Shown here one piece after another: positions 35,003 to 42,406 of a DNA stretch of 63,580 bases. The DNA lies in NCBI GenBank assembly GCA_024277115.1, contig JAJRVW010000135.1, forward strand, positions 1 to 63,580, in the 5' to 3' direction. The notes under the pieces were generated by a model, which ran no database searches, was not told the DNA's origin, and worked only from the letters and a program-made list of their open reading frames with translations. How positions within the stretch are numbered: the stretch's first letter is position 1; each line of letters begins with the position of its first letter. The stretch comes from Calditrichota bacterium (lineage in GTDB: Bacteria > Calditrichota > Calditrichia > Calditrichales > J004). Made by a program: the position numbers and the translations under genes.

Positions 35003-35713
35003 ATGAAAATTTCCTTATTTTTTTTATTTTTGTCATTAAACTGTTTTGCCCTCTCAACAAATCAATCCGGTTTAAGTGCTGATTCTACTTCGATTGAAAT
35101 ACGCAATTTTGAAGCATCCAAAGTTGAAGTATATAAATCGAACCCAATATTTGATTACGATCGACCGGTATTTAGTTCTATTAGTTTTATAGATATTGTC
35201 CTGGCCTGGTTGTGGAATAATTTTTTTAAATATCTTCTTCAACCCGGCACTGCTACTTTTTGGGAAATCTTGATTTACATTTTTGCCTTTGCCACAATCA
35301 TTTACCTGGTCCGGCAGTTTGCAAAGAACAAGCTGGGCAACCTCTTTTATAACCCCGAATCAAACCGTATAAATATCTCTACATTAAGCGCGGATGATAT
35401 CCATGATACTGATTTAAACAGTCTGCTCGAGAAAGAAATAAAAAATAAAAATTTTCGTAAGGCAGTGCGATTATTATATCTGATCACACTAAAAATATTA
35501 TCCGATAAAAACTTTATCGCGTGGCGAAAGGGGAAAACGAACCATGAATATTGTACAGAAATAAAAAGAGATCTATTAAAGGAACCATTCTTAAATTTAA
35601 CATTGCTCTATGAAAATATTTGGTATGGGGATTTTAAAATTTCAGAAACCGGCTTTAAATCCATCTCGGATTATTTTAACAGCTTTAAAAATAAATGCGG
35701 ACAGGAAAAATGA
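35003..35713 (+). CDS. DUF4129 domain membrane protein
   Basis: A 236-residue protein with a signal peptide (about 1-20), an external stretch, one membrane helix (about 88-108, ILIYIFAFATIIYLV) and a C-terminal cytoplasmic DUF4129 region with NFRKAVRLLYLITLKILSDK and AWRKGKTNHEYC. DUF4129 proteins are regular companions of MoxR/DUF58 genes. The start follows the previous stop by 13 bases, and its end overlaps the next start. The role is unknown, probably part of a membrane complex assembled or controlled by the MoxR ATPase. Confidence 0.85.
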   Translation: MKISLFFLFLSLNCFALSTNQSGLSADSTSIEIRNFEASKVEVYKSNPIFDYDRPVFSSISFIDIVLAWLWNNFFKYLLQPGTATFWEILIYIFAFATIIYLVRQFAKNKLGNLFYNPESNRINISTLSADDIHDTDLNSLLEKEIKNKNFRKAVRLLYLITLKILSDKNFIAWRKGKTNHEYCTEIKRDLLKEPFLNLTLLYENIWYGDFKISETGFKSISDYFNSFKNKCGQEK

Positions 35714-36870
35714 AGAAAAATTACAAACTTTTTCTCCCGTTAATTTTTGCAATTGGCTTGCTGATGGTTATCGAAGCCGTTAAACCCAAACCGCTTGATT
35801 GGCGGCTAAGTTTTTCTGCAAAAGATAAAATCCCATTTGGGAGTTTTGTTCTCTTTGATTTGCTGGGAGATATATTTCCGGAGGGTGGAATTTTAACTTC
35901 TACAAAACCTGTTTATAACACTTTGCCGGACACAACAGAGGCTCTTTTCCAAAACTATCTTTTTATCACGGACAATTTTAACCCAGGCCCGCTGGACACA
36001 AAAACCCTGCTTTCGTTTATCGATAATGGTGGCAATGTCTTTATATCTTCACAAACATTTGATGATAGTTTTAGCGATTCACTCGGCTTTGTCACGAAAC
36101 CAAAATTTGATCAAGACAGCCTGATTGCAGAAACCAACCTCCTAAAAACAAGCATTGGCCTCACATGGTATTTCGATAAAATTGATTCTTCACGAACACA
36201 GGTTTTAGATTTTGACGCTGACAGCAACATCAATTTTATAAAAATCACCATTGGGGACGGGCAACTATTTGTCCATACCGTACCCCTTTTGTTTACAAAT
36301 TATAGATTTTTAAAACCAGGAAAAGCACAACAAGCCGCAAAGCTACTTTCCCATCTGCCAAACAAGCCGATTATTTGGGACGAATATTTTAAGCCGGACA
36401 ATGCAAGGATGATGCAATCATCACCCTTGAAATTTATTTTACGAACGGATTCTTTACGCTGGGCATACTTTCTGGCCATGGCGGGCATACTCCTATTTAT
36501 TTTTGTGGAAGGGAAACGAAAACAACGGATCATCCCAATTATTAAACCACTCACAAATGATAGTCTAAATTTTGTAGATGTAATTGGCCGCTTGCATTAC
36601 AACCAGGCCAACCATGCGGATGTGGCCATTAAAATGCGCACCTATTTATTAGAATTTATTCGTACAAATTTCAATCTGGATACATCACTATTGGATGAGC
36701 CATTTATACAAAAATTATCTGCAAAGACCGCCATCGAAAAAGATGAGTTGGAAAATTTATTTCAAAAAATTAAGCAAATTAACCAGGGGATTAAGCTTTC
36801 ATCAAATGAATTGATTGAAATTAACAGGGATGTTGAAGGCTTTTATGAAAAATGTAAAATGCACCCATGA
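35710..36870 (+). CDS. DUF4350 domain membrane protein
   Basis: A 386-residue protein with an N-terminal helix (about 5-22), an external domain with FITDNFNPGPLDTKTLLSFIDNGGNVFISSQ (amidotransferase-like fold used in DUF4350), a second helix near 255-275, and a cytoplasmic tail. The start at 35710 overlaps the preceding stop (ATGA) and has AGGA five bases upstream; ATG 35695 is in frame but lacks a binding site. Tight overlap indicates translational coupling with the DUF4129 gene. It belongs to the conserved MoxR set. Confidence 0.85.
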   Translation: MKKNYKLFLPLIFAIGLLMVIEAVKPKPLDWRLSFSAKDKIPFGSFVLFDLLGDIFPEGGILTSTKPVYNTLPDTTEALFQNYLFITDNFNPGPLDTKTLLSFIDNGGNVFISSQTFDDSFSDSLGFVTKPKFDQDSLIAETNLLKTSIGLTWYFDKIDSSRTQVLDFDADSNINFIKITIGDGQLFVHTVPLLFTNYRFLKPGKAQQAAKLLSHLPNKPIIWDEYFKPDNARMMQSSPLKFILRTDSLRWAYFLAMAGILLFIFVEGKRKQRIIPIIKPLTNDSLNFVDVIGRLHYNQANHADVAIKMRTYLLEFIRTNFNLDTSLLDEPFIQKLSAKTAIEKDELENLFQKIKQINQGIKLSSNELIEINRDVEGFYEKCKMHP

Positions 36871-36911
36871 CAAATTTTAATATTAATCCCAAAATATAAA
36901 GGACTTTAAAA

Positions 36912-37892
36912 GTGAGCGATGAACAAAACTTCGAGCCACGGATTGAGATTGCGAAGCTCCAGGAAAAAATCCGTACAATAAAAAAAGAGATTGGCACTGT
37001 CTTAATCGGTCAGGAAAAAGTTGTGGACCTAATGATTGCCGCCCTGCTTAGCAAAGGCCATATCTTAATTGAAGGCGTGCCCGGTATTGCAAAAACACTG
37101 GCAGCAAAATTATTGGCCGGCTGCACATCGTCGCATTTTGCGCGCATACAATTTACACCCGACCTGATGCCATCGGACGTATTAGGCACATCGGTGTTTA
37201 ATCTAAAAAATTCTGAATTTGTATTTAACAAAGGGCCCATTTTTGCCAACCTTATTTTGATTGACGAGATTAACCGAGCACCGGCCAAAACACAATCAGC
37301 ACTATTTGAAGTAATGGAAGAAAAGCAAGTAACCATTGATGGTCAAACCTATAAAATGGAACAACCCTTTATCGTAATGGCCACGCAAAACCCGATCGAG
37401 CACGAAGGCACCTATAAATTACCCGAAGCGCAGTTGGACCGTTTTCTATTTAAAATTGATGCAGAATACCCAACGCATGAAGAGGAAGTCGCCATCCTGG
37501 AACGCTTTAATCAAAACAATTTGGAAAGTGCGTTGCAAAAAATTAAACCGGTTTTAAGCGCCCAGGAATTAACAGACTTACAACAGATTGCAGCACATGT
37601 CCATGCCGAGCAAAAACTATTACGATACATCGCCCGGATAATTGAAGAAACACGGCAGCACAACGCCTTTTACCTGGGCGGTTCACCGCGGGCAGGATTG
37701 GCCATTTTAAATGGTGCAAAATCCTGGGCAGCCATGCAGGGCAAGGATTTTATTACACCGGACGATATTAAATTTATCGCCCAGCCTGCACTGAACCATC
37801 GCCTTCTTTTGACAGCCGAGAAAGAAATGGAAGGCGTAAAAGTTGGGCAAATTTTAGACCGGATTTTAGAAAAAATCGAAGTACCGCGCTAA
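36912..37892 (+). CDS. MoxR family AAA+ ATPase
   Basis: A 326-residue AAA+ ATPase. Walker A is GVPGIAKT (55-62), Walker B is LILIDE (114-119), sensor 1 lies in FIVMATQNPIE and the arginine-bearing LPEAQLDRFLF follows. MoxR proteins act as chaperones that mature or activate partner complexes, often vWA or DUF58 proteins such as the one encoded next. The start is a GTG at 36912 with AAGGA nine bases before; no better ATG lies near. It sits 41 bases after the DUF4350 gene. Confidence 0.94.
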   Translation: MSDEQNFEPRIEIAKLQEKIRTIKKEIGTVLIGQEKVVDLMIAALLSKGHILIEGVPGIAKTLAAKLLAGCTSSHFARIQFTPDLMPSDVLGTSVFNLKNSEFVFNKGPIFANLILIDEINRAPAKTQSALFEVMEEKQVTIDGQTYKMEQPFIVMATQNPIEHEGTYKLPEAQLDRFLFKIDAEYPTHEEEVAILERFNQNNLESALQKIKPVLSAQELTDLQQIAAHVHAEQKLLRYIARIIEETRQHNAFYLGGSPRAGLAILNGAKSWAAMQGKDFITPDDIKFIAQPALNHRLLLTAEKEMEGVKVGQILDRILEKIEVPR

Positions 37893-37978
37893 ACACAACT
37901 TAACTTAATCACATTTGGAATACAGGTTTACAAGAAAAGTAAAACGCCCCAACCTTGTTTTGGGCAACAAAGAAAACT

Positions 37979-39310
37979 ATGAATTTTATTAAAAGCTTTT
38001 ATCTGAAAAAAAGATTTTTTTATTTACTCACCATTTTGGCTGTGCTATTTGCTTTTGGCTTTAGTTTTCCTACGCTCAATATTCTGGCTAAACTGGGATT
38101 GGCTACATTTATCCTGTTTGTCCTCTTCGATATTTTCTTAGTTTATCGCATTAAAGAAGGCGTATCGGCTAAACGGGATGTACCGCATAAACTTTCAAAT
38201 GGTGATAAAAACATTATTTCCATCACCGTAAATAATAACTATAATTACGAGATTGGCGTTAATATTATCGATGAAATCCCGGCCATATTTCAGGTTAGGG
38301 ATTTTAACTTATTTTATACCGTACCCGCCGGCGAGAATAAGAAAATCAGTTATACGCTTTTCCCTGTAAAAAGGGGTGATTATTACTTCGGTAATTTGAA
38401 TATTTATGTTTCGAGCCCGGTTGGTTTAATAAACCGACGATACCTTTTTGACAGTGAAGCATCCGCTGCTGTCTACCCGTCGATCATTCAAATGCAAATG
38501 TACGAGCTGTATGCAATTTCCAATCGTCTTACAGAGGCGGGCATAAAAAAAATCCGCCGTATCGGGCACACTTTGGAGTTTGATCAAATCCGCAACCATG
38601 TACGTGGCGATGATTACAGGACGATTAACTGGAAGGCCACAGCACGCCGCCGCGAGTTGATGGTTAACCAATATCAGGATGAAAAGGCACAGCAGGTTTT
38701 TAGCATAATCGATATGGGGCGAAATATGAAAATGCCTTTTAATGGAATGAGCCTTTTGGACTATGCCATAAATTCCAGCCTGGTGATCTCCAATATTGCC
38801 ATCCGCAAGCATGACAAAGCCGGCCTGCTAACTTTCTCCAATACAATTAGCGCACTGTTGCCCGCCAGTGGCCAATACACACACATGAACCGGATTTTAA
38901 AAACCCTCTACAGCCAGCAAACGGGATTTCTGGAACCGGATTTTGAGAAAATGTATGCAACCATCCGCCAACGTATTAAACAGCGCAGCCTGATTTTATT
39001 GTTCACCAATTTTGAGTCCCTCTCTTCGCTTAAAAGGCAGATCGGGCTTTTACAAAAAATTAACCGTAGCCATGCGCTGGTAGTAATCCTTTTTGAAAAT
39101 AGTGAGCTTATTACTTTTCGTGAAAAACCGGCACAGAACACCGAAGAAATCTATAAAAAAACCATCGCCGAAAAACTAATCTATGAGAAAAAACAAATTG
39201 TAAAAGAATTACGCCTGGCAGGCATTCAAAGTATTCTTGTTCAACCACAAGAGTTGACCATTGCTGTGATAAATAAATATCTGGAGTTGAAAGCGCGTGC
39301 AGTGATTTAG
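37979..39310 (+). CDS. DUF58 domain protein (vWA-like), membrane-anchored
   Basis: A 443-residue protein with two N-terminal membrane helices (about 12-50), a beta-rich middle domain and the DUF58 core: RNHVRGDDYRTINWKATARRRELMV, then FSIIDMGRNM, which resembles a degenerate vWA metal site (DxGxN). DUF58 proteins are the standard partners of MoxR ATPases. ATG 37979 has only a weak AAAGA upstream; an in-frame TTG at 37955 is less likely. HigBA follows after 55 bases, splitting this gene from the RDD gene. Confidence 0.9.
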   Translation: MNFIKSFYLKKRFFYLLTILAVLFAFGFSFPTLNILAKLGLATFILFVLFDIFLVYRIKEGVSAKRDVPHKLSNGDKNIISITVNNNYNYEIGVNIIDEIPAIFQVRDFNLFYTVPAGENKKISYTLFPVKRGDYYFGNLNIYVSSPVGLINRRYLFDSEASAAVYPSIIQMQMYELYAISNRLTEAGIKKIRRIGHTLEFDQIRNHVRGDDYRTINWKATARRRELMVNQYQDEKAQQVFSIIDMGRNMKMPFNGMSLLDYAINSSLVISNIAIRKHDKAGLLTFSNTISALLPASGQYTHMNRILKTLYSQQTGFLEPDFEKMYATIRQRIKQRSLILLFTNFESLSSLKRQIGLLQKINRSHALVVILFENSELITFREKPAQNTEEIYKKTIAEKLIYEKKQIVKELRLAGIQSILVQPQELTIAVINKYLELKARAVI

Positions 39311-39330
39311 TATTATTCAAACCCCGCAGC

Positions 39331-39359
39331 TTGACACCTGACACGTTTCACTATATATT
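39331..39359 (+). promoter_or_regulatory. near-consensus sigma-70 promoter for higBA
   Basis: TTGACA (39331-39336), a 17-base spacer and TATATT (39354-39359). The predicted transcription start is at about 39366, at or within the higB ATG (39365), so the toxin mRNA would be nearly leaderless. higB also lacks a Shine-Dalgarno sequence, which fits. Assignment is by eye. Confidence 0.6.
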
Positions 39360-39364
39360 TCCGA

Positions 39365-39643
39365 ATGATTCAATCCATTAAACATAAAGGCTTAAAATTT
39401 TTTTTTGAGAAGGGAAACTCCTCAAAAACCCAACCATCACATAAAAGACGTTTACGGTTGATCTTAACACTTCTTCATGCGGCAAAAGACATCAAGGATA
39501 TGAATTATCCGGGATCAAACTTACATCGTTTGTCGGGCGATTTTAAAAATTATTGGGCCGTAAATGTTAGTGGCAACTGGCGCATCGTATTTCGATTTGA
39601 AAAAGGTGAAGTATTTGATGTTGACTATATTGACTATCATTAA
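39365..39643 (+). CDS. higB: HigB-type toxin (RelE/ParE superfamily mRNA interferase)
   Basis: A 92-residue protein collinear with HigB: IQSIKHKGLKFFFEKGNSS, then LHRLSGDFKNYWAVNVSGNWRIVFRFE and the end VFDVDYIDYH. Such toxins cut mRNA on the ribosome and are blocked by HigA, encoded directly downstream in the usual toxin-first order. The conserved start of the family places the first Met at 39365, so no leader or ribosome binding site is available. It lies between the DUF58 and RDD genes of the MoxR operon. Confidence 0.95.
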   Translation: MIQSIKHKGLKFFFEKGNSSKTQPSHKRRLRLILTLLHAAKDIKDMNYPGSNLHRLSGDFKNYWAVNVSGNWRIVFRFEKGEVFDVDYIDYH

Positions 39644-39655
39644 GGAATGGTGAAA

Positions 39656-39940
39656 ATGAATATGAACAAACCGGCACATCCAGGTGAAGTATTGAGAGAA
39701 ATGTATATTGCCCCGCTTGGGCTAACAATTACCCAAACGGCGAAGGCTCTTGGCATAACACGCAAGGCATTATCAGAACTTGTTAATGGGCGATCGGGGA
39801 TTAGCGTAAATATGGCCTTGAGGCTTTCCAGGGCCTTTGGGACAACAGCGGAATTATGGCTAAACATGCAACAGAATTATGATTTGACTAAAGCACAAAA
39901 AAGAATAAAACTATCAAAAGTAAAGGTTTTACTCACCTGA
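39656..39940 (+). CDS. higA: HigA-type antitoxin with XRE helix-turn-helix
   Basis: A 94-residue antitoxin with the family start NKPAHPGEVLREMYI and a Cro/CI helix-turn-helix (LTITQTAKALGITRKALSELVNGRSGIS), ending in LWLNMQQNYDLTKAQ. It binds HigB and represses the operon. I favour ATG 39656, which has AAGGA nine bases upstream; ATG 39647 is too close to it and ATG 39662 is also possible. The toxin gene ends 12 bases before, so expression is coupled. Confidence 0.95.
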   Translation: MNMNKPAHPGEVLREMYIAPLGLTITQTAKALGITRKALSELVNGRSGISVNMALRLSRAFGTTAELWLNMQQNYDLTKAQKRIKLSKVKVLLT

Positions 39941-40087
39941 TCAAGACAATATTTGGGCTTATTATTAGTTTATTTAAAATGGGTGGATAGAGCTGTTTTT
40001 TAATATCAGCACATGCATCACATATCCTGGTTCTATAACTCTCCAAAAATGAGAAAAAGCATCGTTAATTTTACCTGAAACCCACAA

Positions 40088-40825
40088 ATGGAAAACATAC
40101 AAATACAAACCACCCAAAATATTGCGTTAAACTACGAACTTGCCGGAGTAGGCGATCGGCTCATCGCCGCTGTAATTGACGGGGCAATCCAAGTTGGCTA
40201 TATTATTGCCCTGGCGGTTTCACTCAGTTTTTTAGCAGGTTTTGGCATTGAACCAGGTGTTTTTGTAGGGATTTTATTTTATCTGCCTGTATTTTTATAT
40301 GATGTGATTCTAGAAACTTTTTATAATGGACAAAGCTTTGGTAAAAAAGTACGCAATATTCGTGTTATCAATCTTGATGGGACAGAAGCTTCGGTTGGCA
40401 GCTATATCATCCGTTGGTTGTTCCGCTTGCTTGAGATAACATTATCAATGGGCAGCGTTGCCCTGATTACCCTGATTATCAGTGGCAAAGGCCAACGGCT
40501 TGGCGATATGGCAGCGGGCACAACTGTGGTTCGATTAAAAAAACGTATTCGGCTGGAAGACACTATCCTGGCAGAGACCGACGCGGATTATACACCCGTT
40601 TTTAGGGAAGCGACAAACCTTTCAGACCGGGATATCGAAACGATTAAAGAAGTTTTAAAGGCCCAGCCTGAAGAAGACCGGCATGGTATCATCAAAACGG
40701 CGTATATTAAAAAGACAGCTACAATCATTAAAAACAAATTGGCGATTGCCAATACGATGGAAAGCCGTACTTTTTTAAATACAATTATTAAAGATTACAA
40801 TTTTTTAAATGGGCGGGTTTCTTAA
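40088..40825 (+). CDS. RDD family membrane protein
   Basis: A 245-residue protein with the RDD membrane domain: GVGDRLIAAVIDGAI (R24, D32 positions typical), three further helices and GQRLGDMAAGTTVVRLK, the signature end of the domain. A charged C-terminal tail of about 85 residues follows. RDD proteins often occur next to SpoIIM/DUF95 and MoxR genes; here it is the last gene of that set, after the HigBA insertion. The ATG has no strong ribosome binding site. Function unknown; transport of ions or compatible solutes has been proposed for some members. Confidence 0.88.
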   Translation: MENIQIQTTQNIALNYELAGVGDRLIAAVIDGAIQVGYIIALAVSLSFLAGFGIEPGVFVGILFYLPVFLYDVILETFYNGQSFGKKVRNIRVINLDGTEASVGSYIIRWLFRLLEITLSMGSVALITLIISGKGQRLGDMAAGTTVVRLKKRIRLEDTILAETDADYTPVFREATNLSDRDIETIKEVLKAQPEEDRHGIIKTAYIKKTATIIKNKLAIANTMESRTFLNTIIKDYNFLNGRVS

Positions 40826-40829
40826 GCAA

Positions 40830-40858
40830 GGATACCATCGCTTAAAGCGATGGTATCC
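40830..40858 (+). terminator. 12-bp perfect hairpin after the RDD gene (repeat family)
   Basis: GGATACCATCGC (40830-40841) pairs with GCGATGGTATCC (40847-40858) around TTAAA, five bases after the stop. It differs from the 7043 hairpin by one compensated base pair in the stem. No T-run follows, so its role as a terminator is uncertain. Confidence 0.65.
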
Positions 40859-40945
40859 TCAGACTATATTAGAATATTACCGAGAATAAGAGAGAGAACA
40901 AGTTTATGGATAATCTCTTATTAGTGGAATTAGAAAAAATATAAA

Positions 40946-42334
40946 ATGCAATCATTTAAACCATTAAAAATATTTATTATTGGTGGCGTTGCCGCCGGTA
41001 TGTCAGCCGCGGTCCGTGCCCGGAAAAATAATCCACGAAGCGAAATTACAGTCATCCAGAAAGAGGATGTTGTTTCTTATGGCACCTGCGGCATGCCCTA
41101 TTTTATTGCCGGGAAAATTAAAAAAGCCGAAAACCTGATCGCGCGAAGCAAAGAAGAATTTGAACAGCAAAATATAAAAGTTTTAACCTTGCATGAAGCG
41201 CTCTATTTTCACCACCATGAAAAAACACTTTTTGTACGTGATTTAAAATCCGGACAAAATATAAATTTCAAATACGATAAGCTGATCATTGCCACGGGAG
41301 CACGGCCGCAAAACCCGGCTATATCGGGCGCGCATCTAAAAAATGTATATAGCCTGAGCACATTAAAAGACGGGCAGAATATCGACGCCTTTTTAACAAA
41401 TACATTGCCCAAAAGTGTTGTTATTGTGGGCAGCGGCTATATTGGCCTGGAGATGGCCGAAGCGCTTTTGGCACGGGGCCTAAAAGTAACGATCATTGAA
41501 AAAAATGACCACATTCTGCAAAGTGTCGACCCGGAGATTTCTGAAAAAATTATCACCGAATTACAAATAAACCAATGTGATGTCCTTTTAAAATCAGCTC
41601 TACTGCAAATCCATGGCACAGAAAAAGTGGAGCGTGTGACCATTGAGAATTTTGGTACCCTTTCTGCAGATATGGTTTTGTTTGCCACGGGCATTGTACC
41701 TAATGTTGAATTGGCCAAATCCAGCGGCGTGGTACTTGGCAAAAGTGGGGCCATTGCCATCAACAACAAAATGGAAACCAACTTACATGGCGTTTATGCC
41801 GCCGGAGATTGCGCGGAAGTTAAAAACCTGGTCACAAACCGTTTTGATTATATTCCCCTGGGAACAACAGCCAATAAACAAGGCCGTGTTGCCGGTGAAA
41901 ATGCGAGCGGACGTTTTGCCCAAATGAAAGGTGTGGTCGGCACATCGGTGCTAAAAGTTTTAAACCTGCATGTAGCACGCACAGGGCTTTCCTCTACACA
42001 GGCAAGCAAGCTGGGTTTAAACTTCGAAACTGTTTTGATCAACTCCATTACACGGGCGGGATATAGCCCCTGTAAAAAAGAAATTTCCATCAAGCTGGTT
42101 TTTAAAAAGCAAGGCGGACAATTGCTCGGCGCTCAAATTGTTGGTGGCGAAGGTGTGGCCAAACGGGTGGATATTTTTGCAATGGCCCTGCATCAAAAAA
42201 TGACCGTTTATGAAATCGCAGAGCTTGACCTTGCATACGCCCCGCCATTCTCACCGGTTTGGGACCCGGTTTTGGTAGCAGCCAGCCAGGCGATTAAAAA
42301 GCTGGAAAACAACGTCAAAATCAGAAAGATTTAA
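40946..42334 (+). CDS. CoA-disulfide reductase / NADH oxidase-like FAD flavoprotein
   Basis: A 462-residue pyridine nucleotide-disulfide oxidoreductase. FAD motif IIGGVAAGMSAA (11-22); the single redox cysteine is C48 in SYGTCGMPYF, as in CoA-disulfide reductases and NADH oxidases rather than two-Cys enzymes; the NAD motif is IVGSGYIGLEMAEAL; GVYAAGDCAEV closes the second FAD contact. It probably reduces CoA disulfide, persulfide or oxygen with NAD(P)H. There is no C-terminal rhodanese domain. No Shine-Dalgarno sequence is seen before the ATG. Confidence 0.88.
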   Translation: MQSFKPLKIFIIGGVAAGMSAAVRARKNNPRSEITVIQKEDVVSYGTCGMPYFIAGKIKKAENLIARSKEEFEQQNIKVLTLHEALYFHHHEKTLFVRDLKSGQNINFKYDKLIIATGARPQNPAISGAHLKNVYSLSTLKDGQNIDAFLTNTLPKSVVIVGSGYIGLEMAEALLARGLKVTIIEKNDHILQSVDPEISEKIITELQINQCDVLLKSALLQIHGTEKVERVTIENFGTLSADMVLFATGIVPNVELAKSSGVVLGKSGAIAINNKMETNLHGVYAAGDCAEVKNLVTNRFDYIPLGTTANKQGRVAGENASGRFAQMKGVVGTSVLKVLNLHVARTGLSSTQASKLGLNFETVLINSITRAGYSPCKKEISIKLVFKKQGGQLLGAQIVGGEGVAKRVDIFAMALHQKMTVYEIAELDLAYAPPFSPVWDPVLVAASQAIKKLENNVKIRKI

Positions 42335-42356
42335 AATTAAATAGCTTTAAAAAAAT

Positions 42357-42394
42357 AGTAAGGACACCATTACAAACACGATGGTATCCTTACT
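42357..42394. terminator. bidirectional hairpin between convergent genes (repeat family)
   Basis: AGTAAGGACACCAT (42357-42370) pairs with ATGGTATCCTTACT (42381-42394) with one mismatch across a 10-base loop. It lies 23 bases after the flavoprotein stop and 13 bases before the end of the leftward Ycf48-like gene, so it can serve both. The core GGACACCAT...ATGGTATCC is a decayed form of the hairpins at 7043 and 40830. Confidence 0.7.
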
Positions 42395-42406
42395 AGCAGG
42401 AACCTC

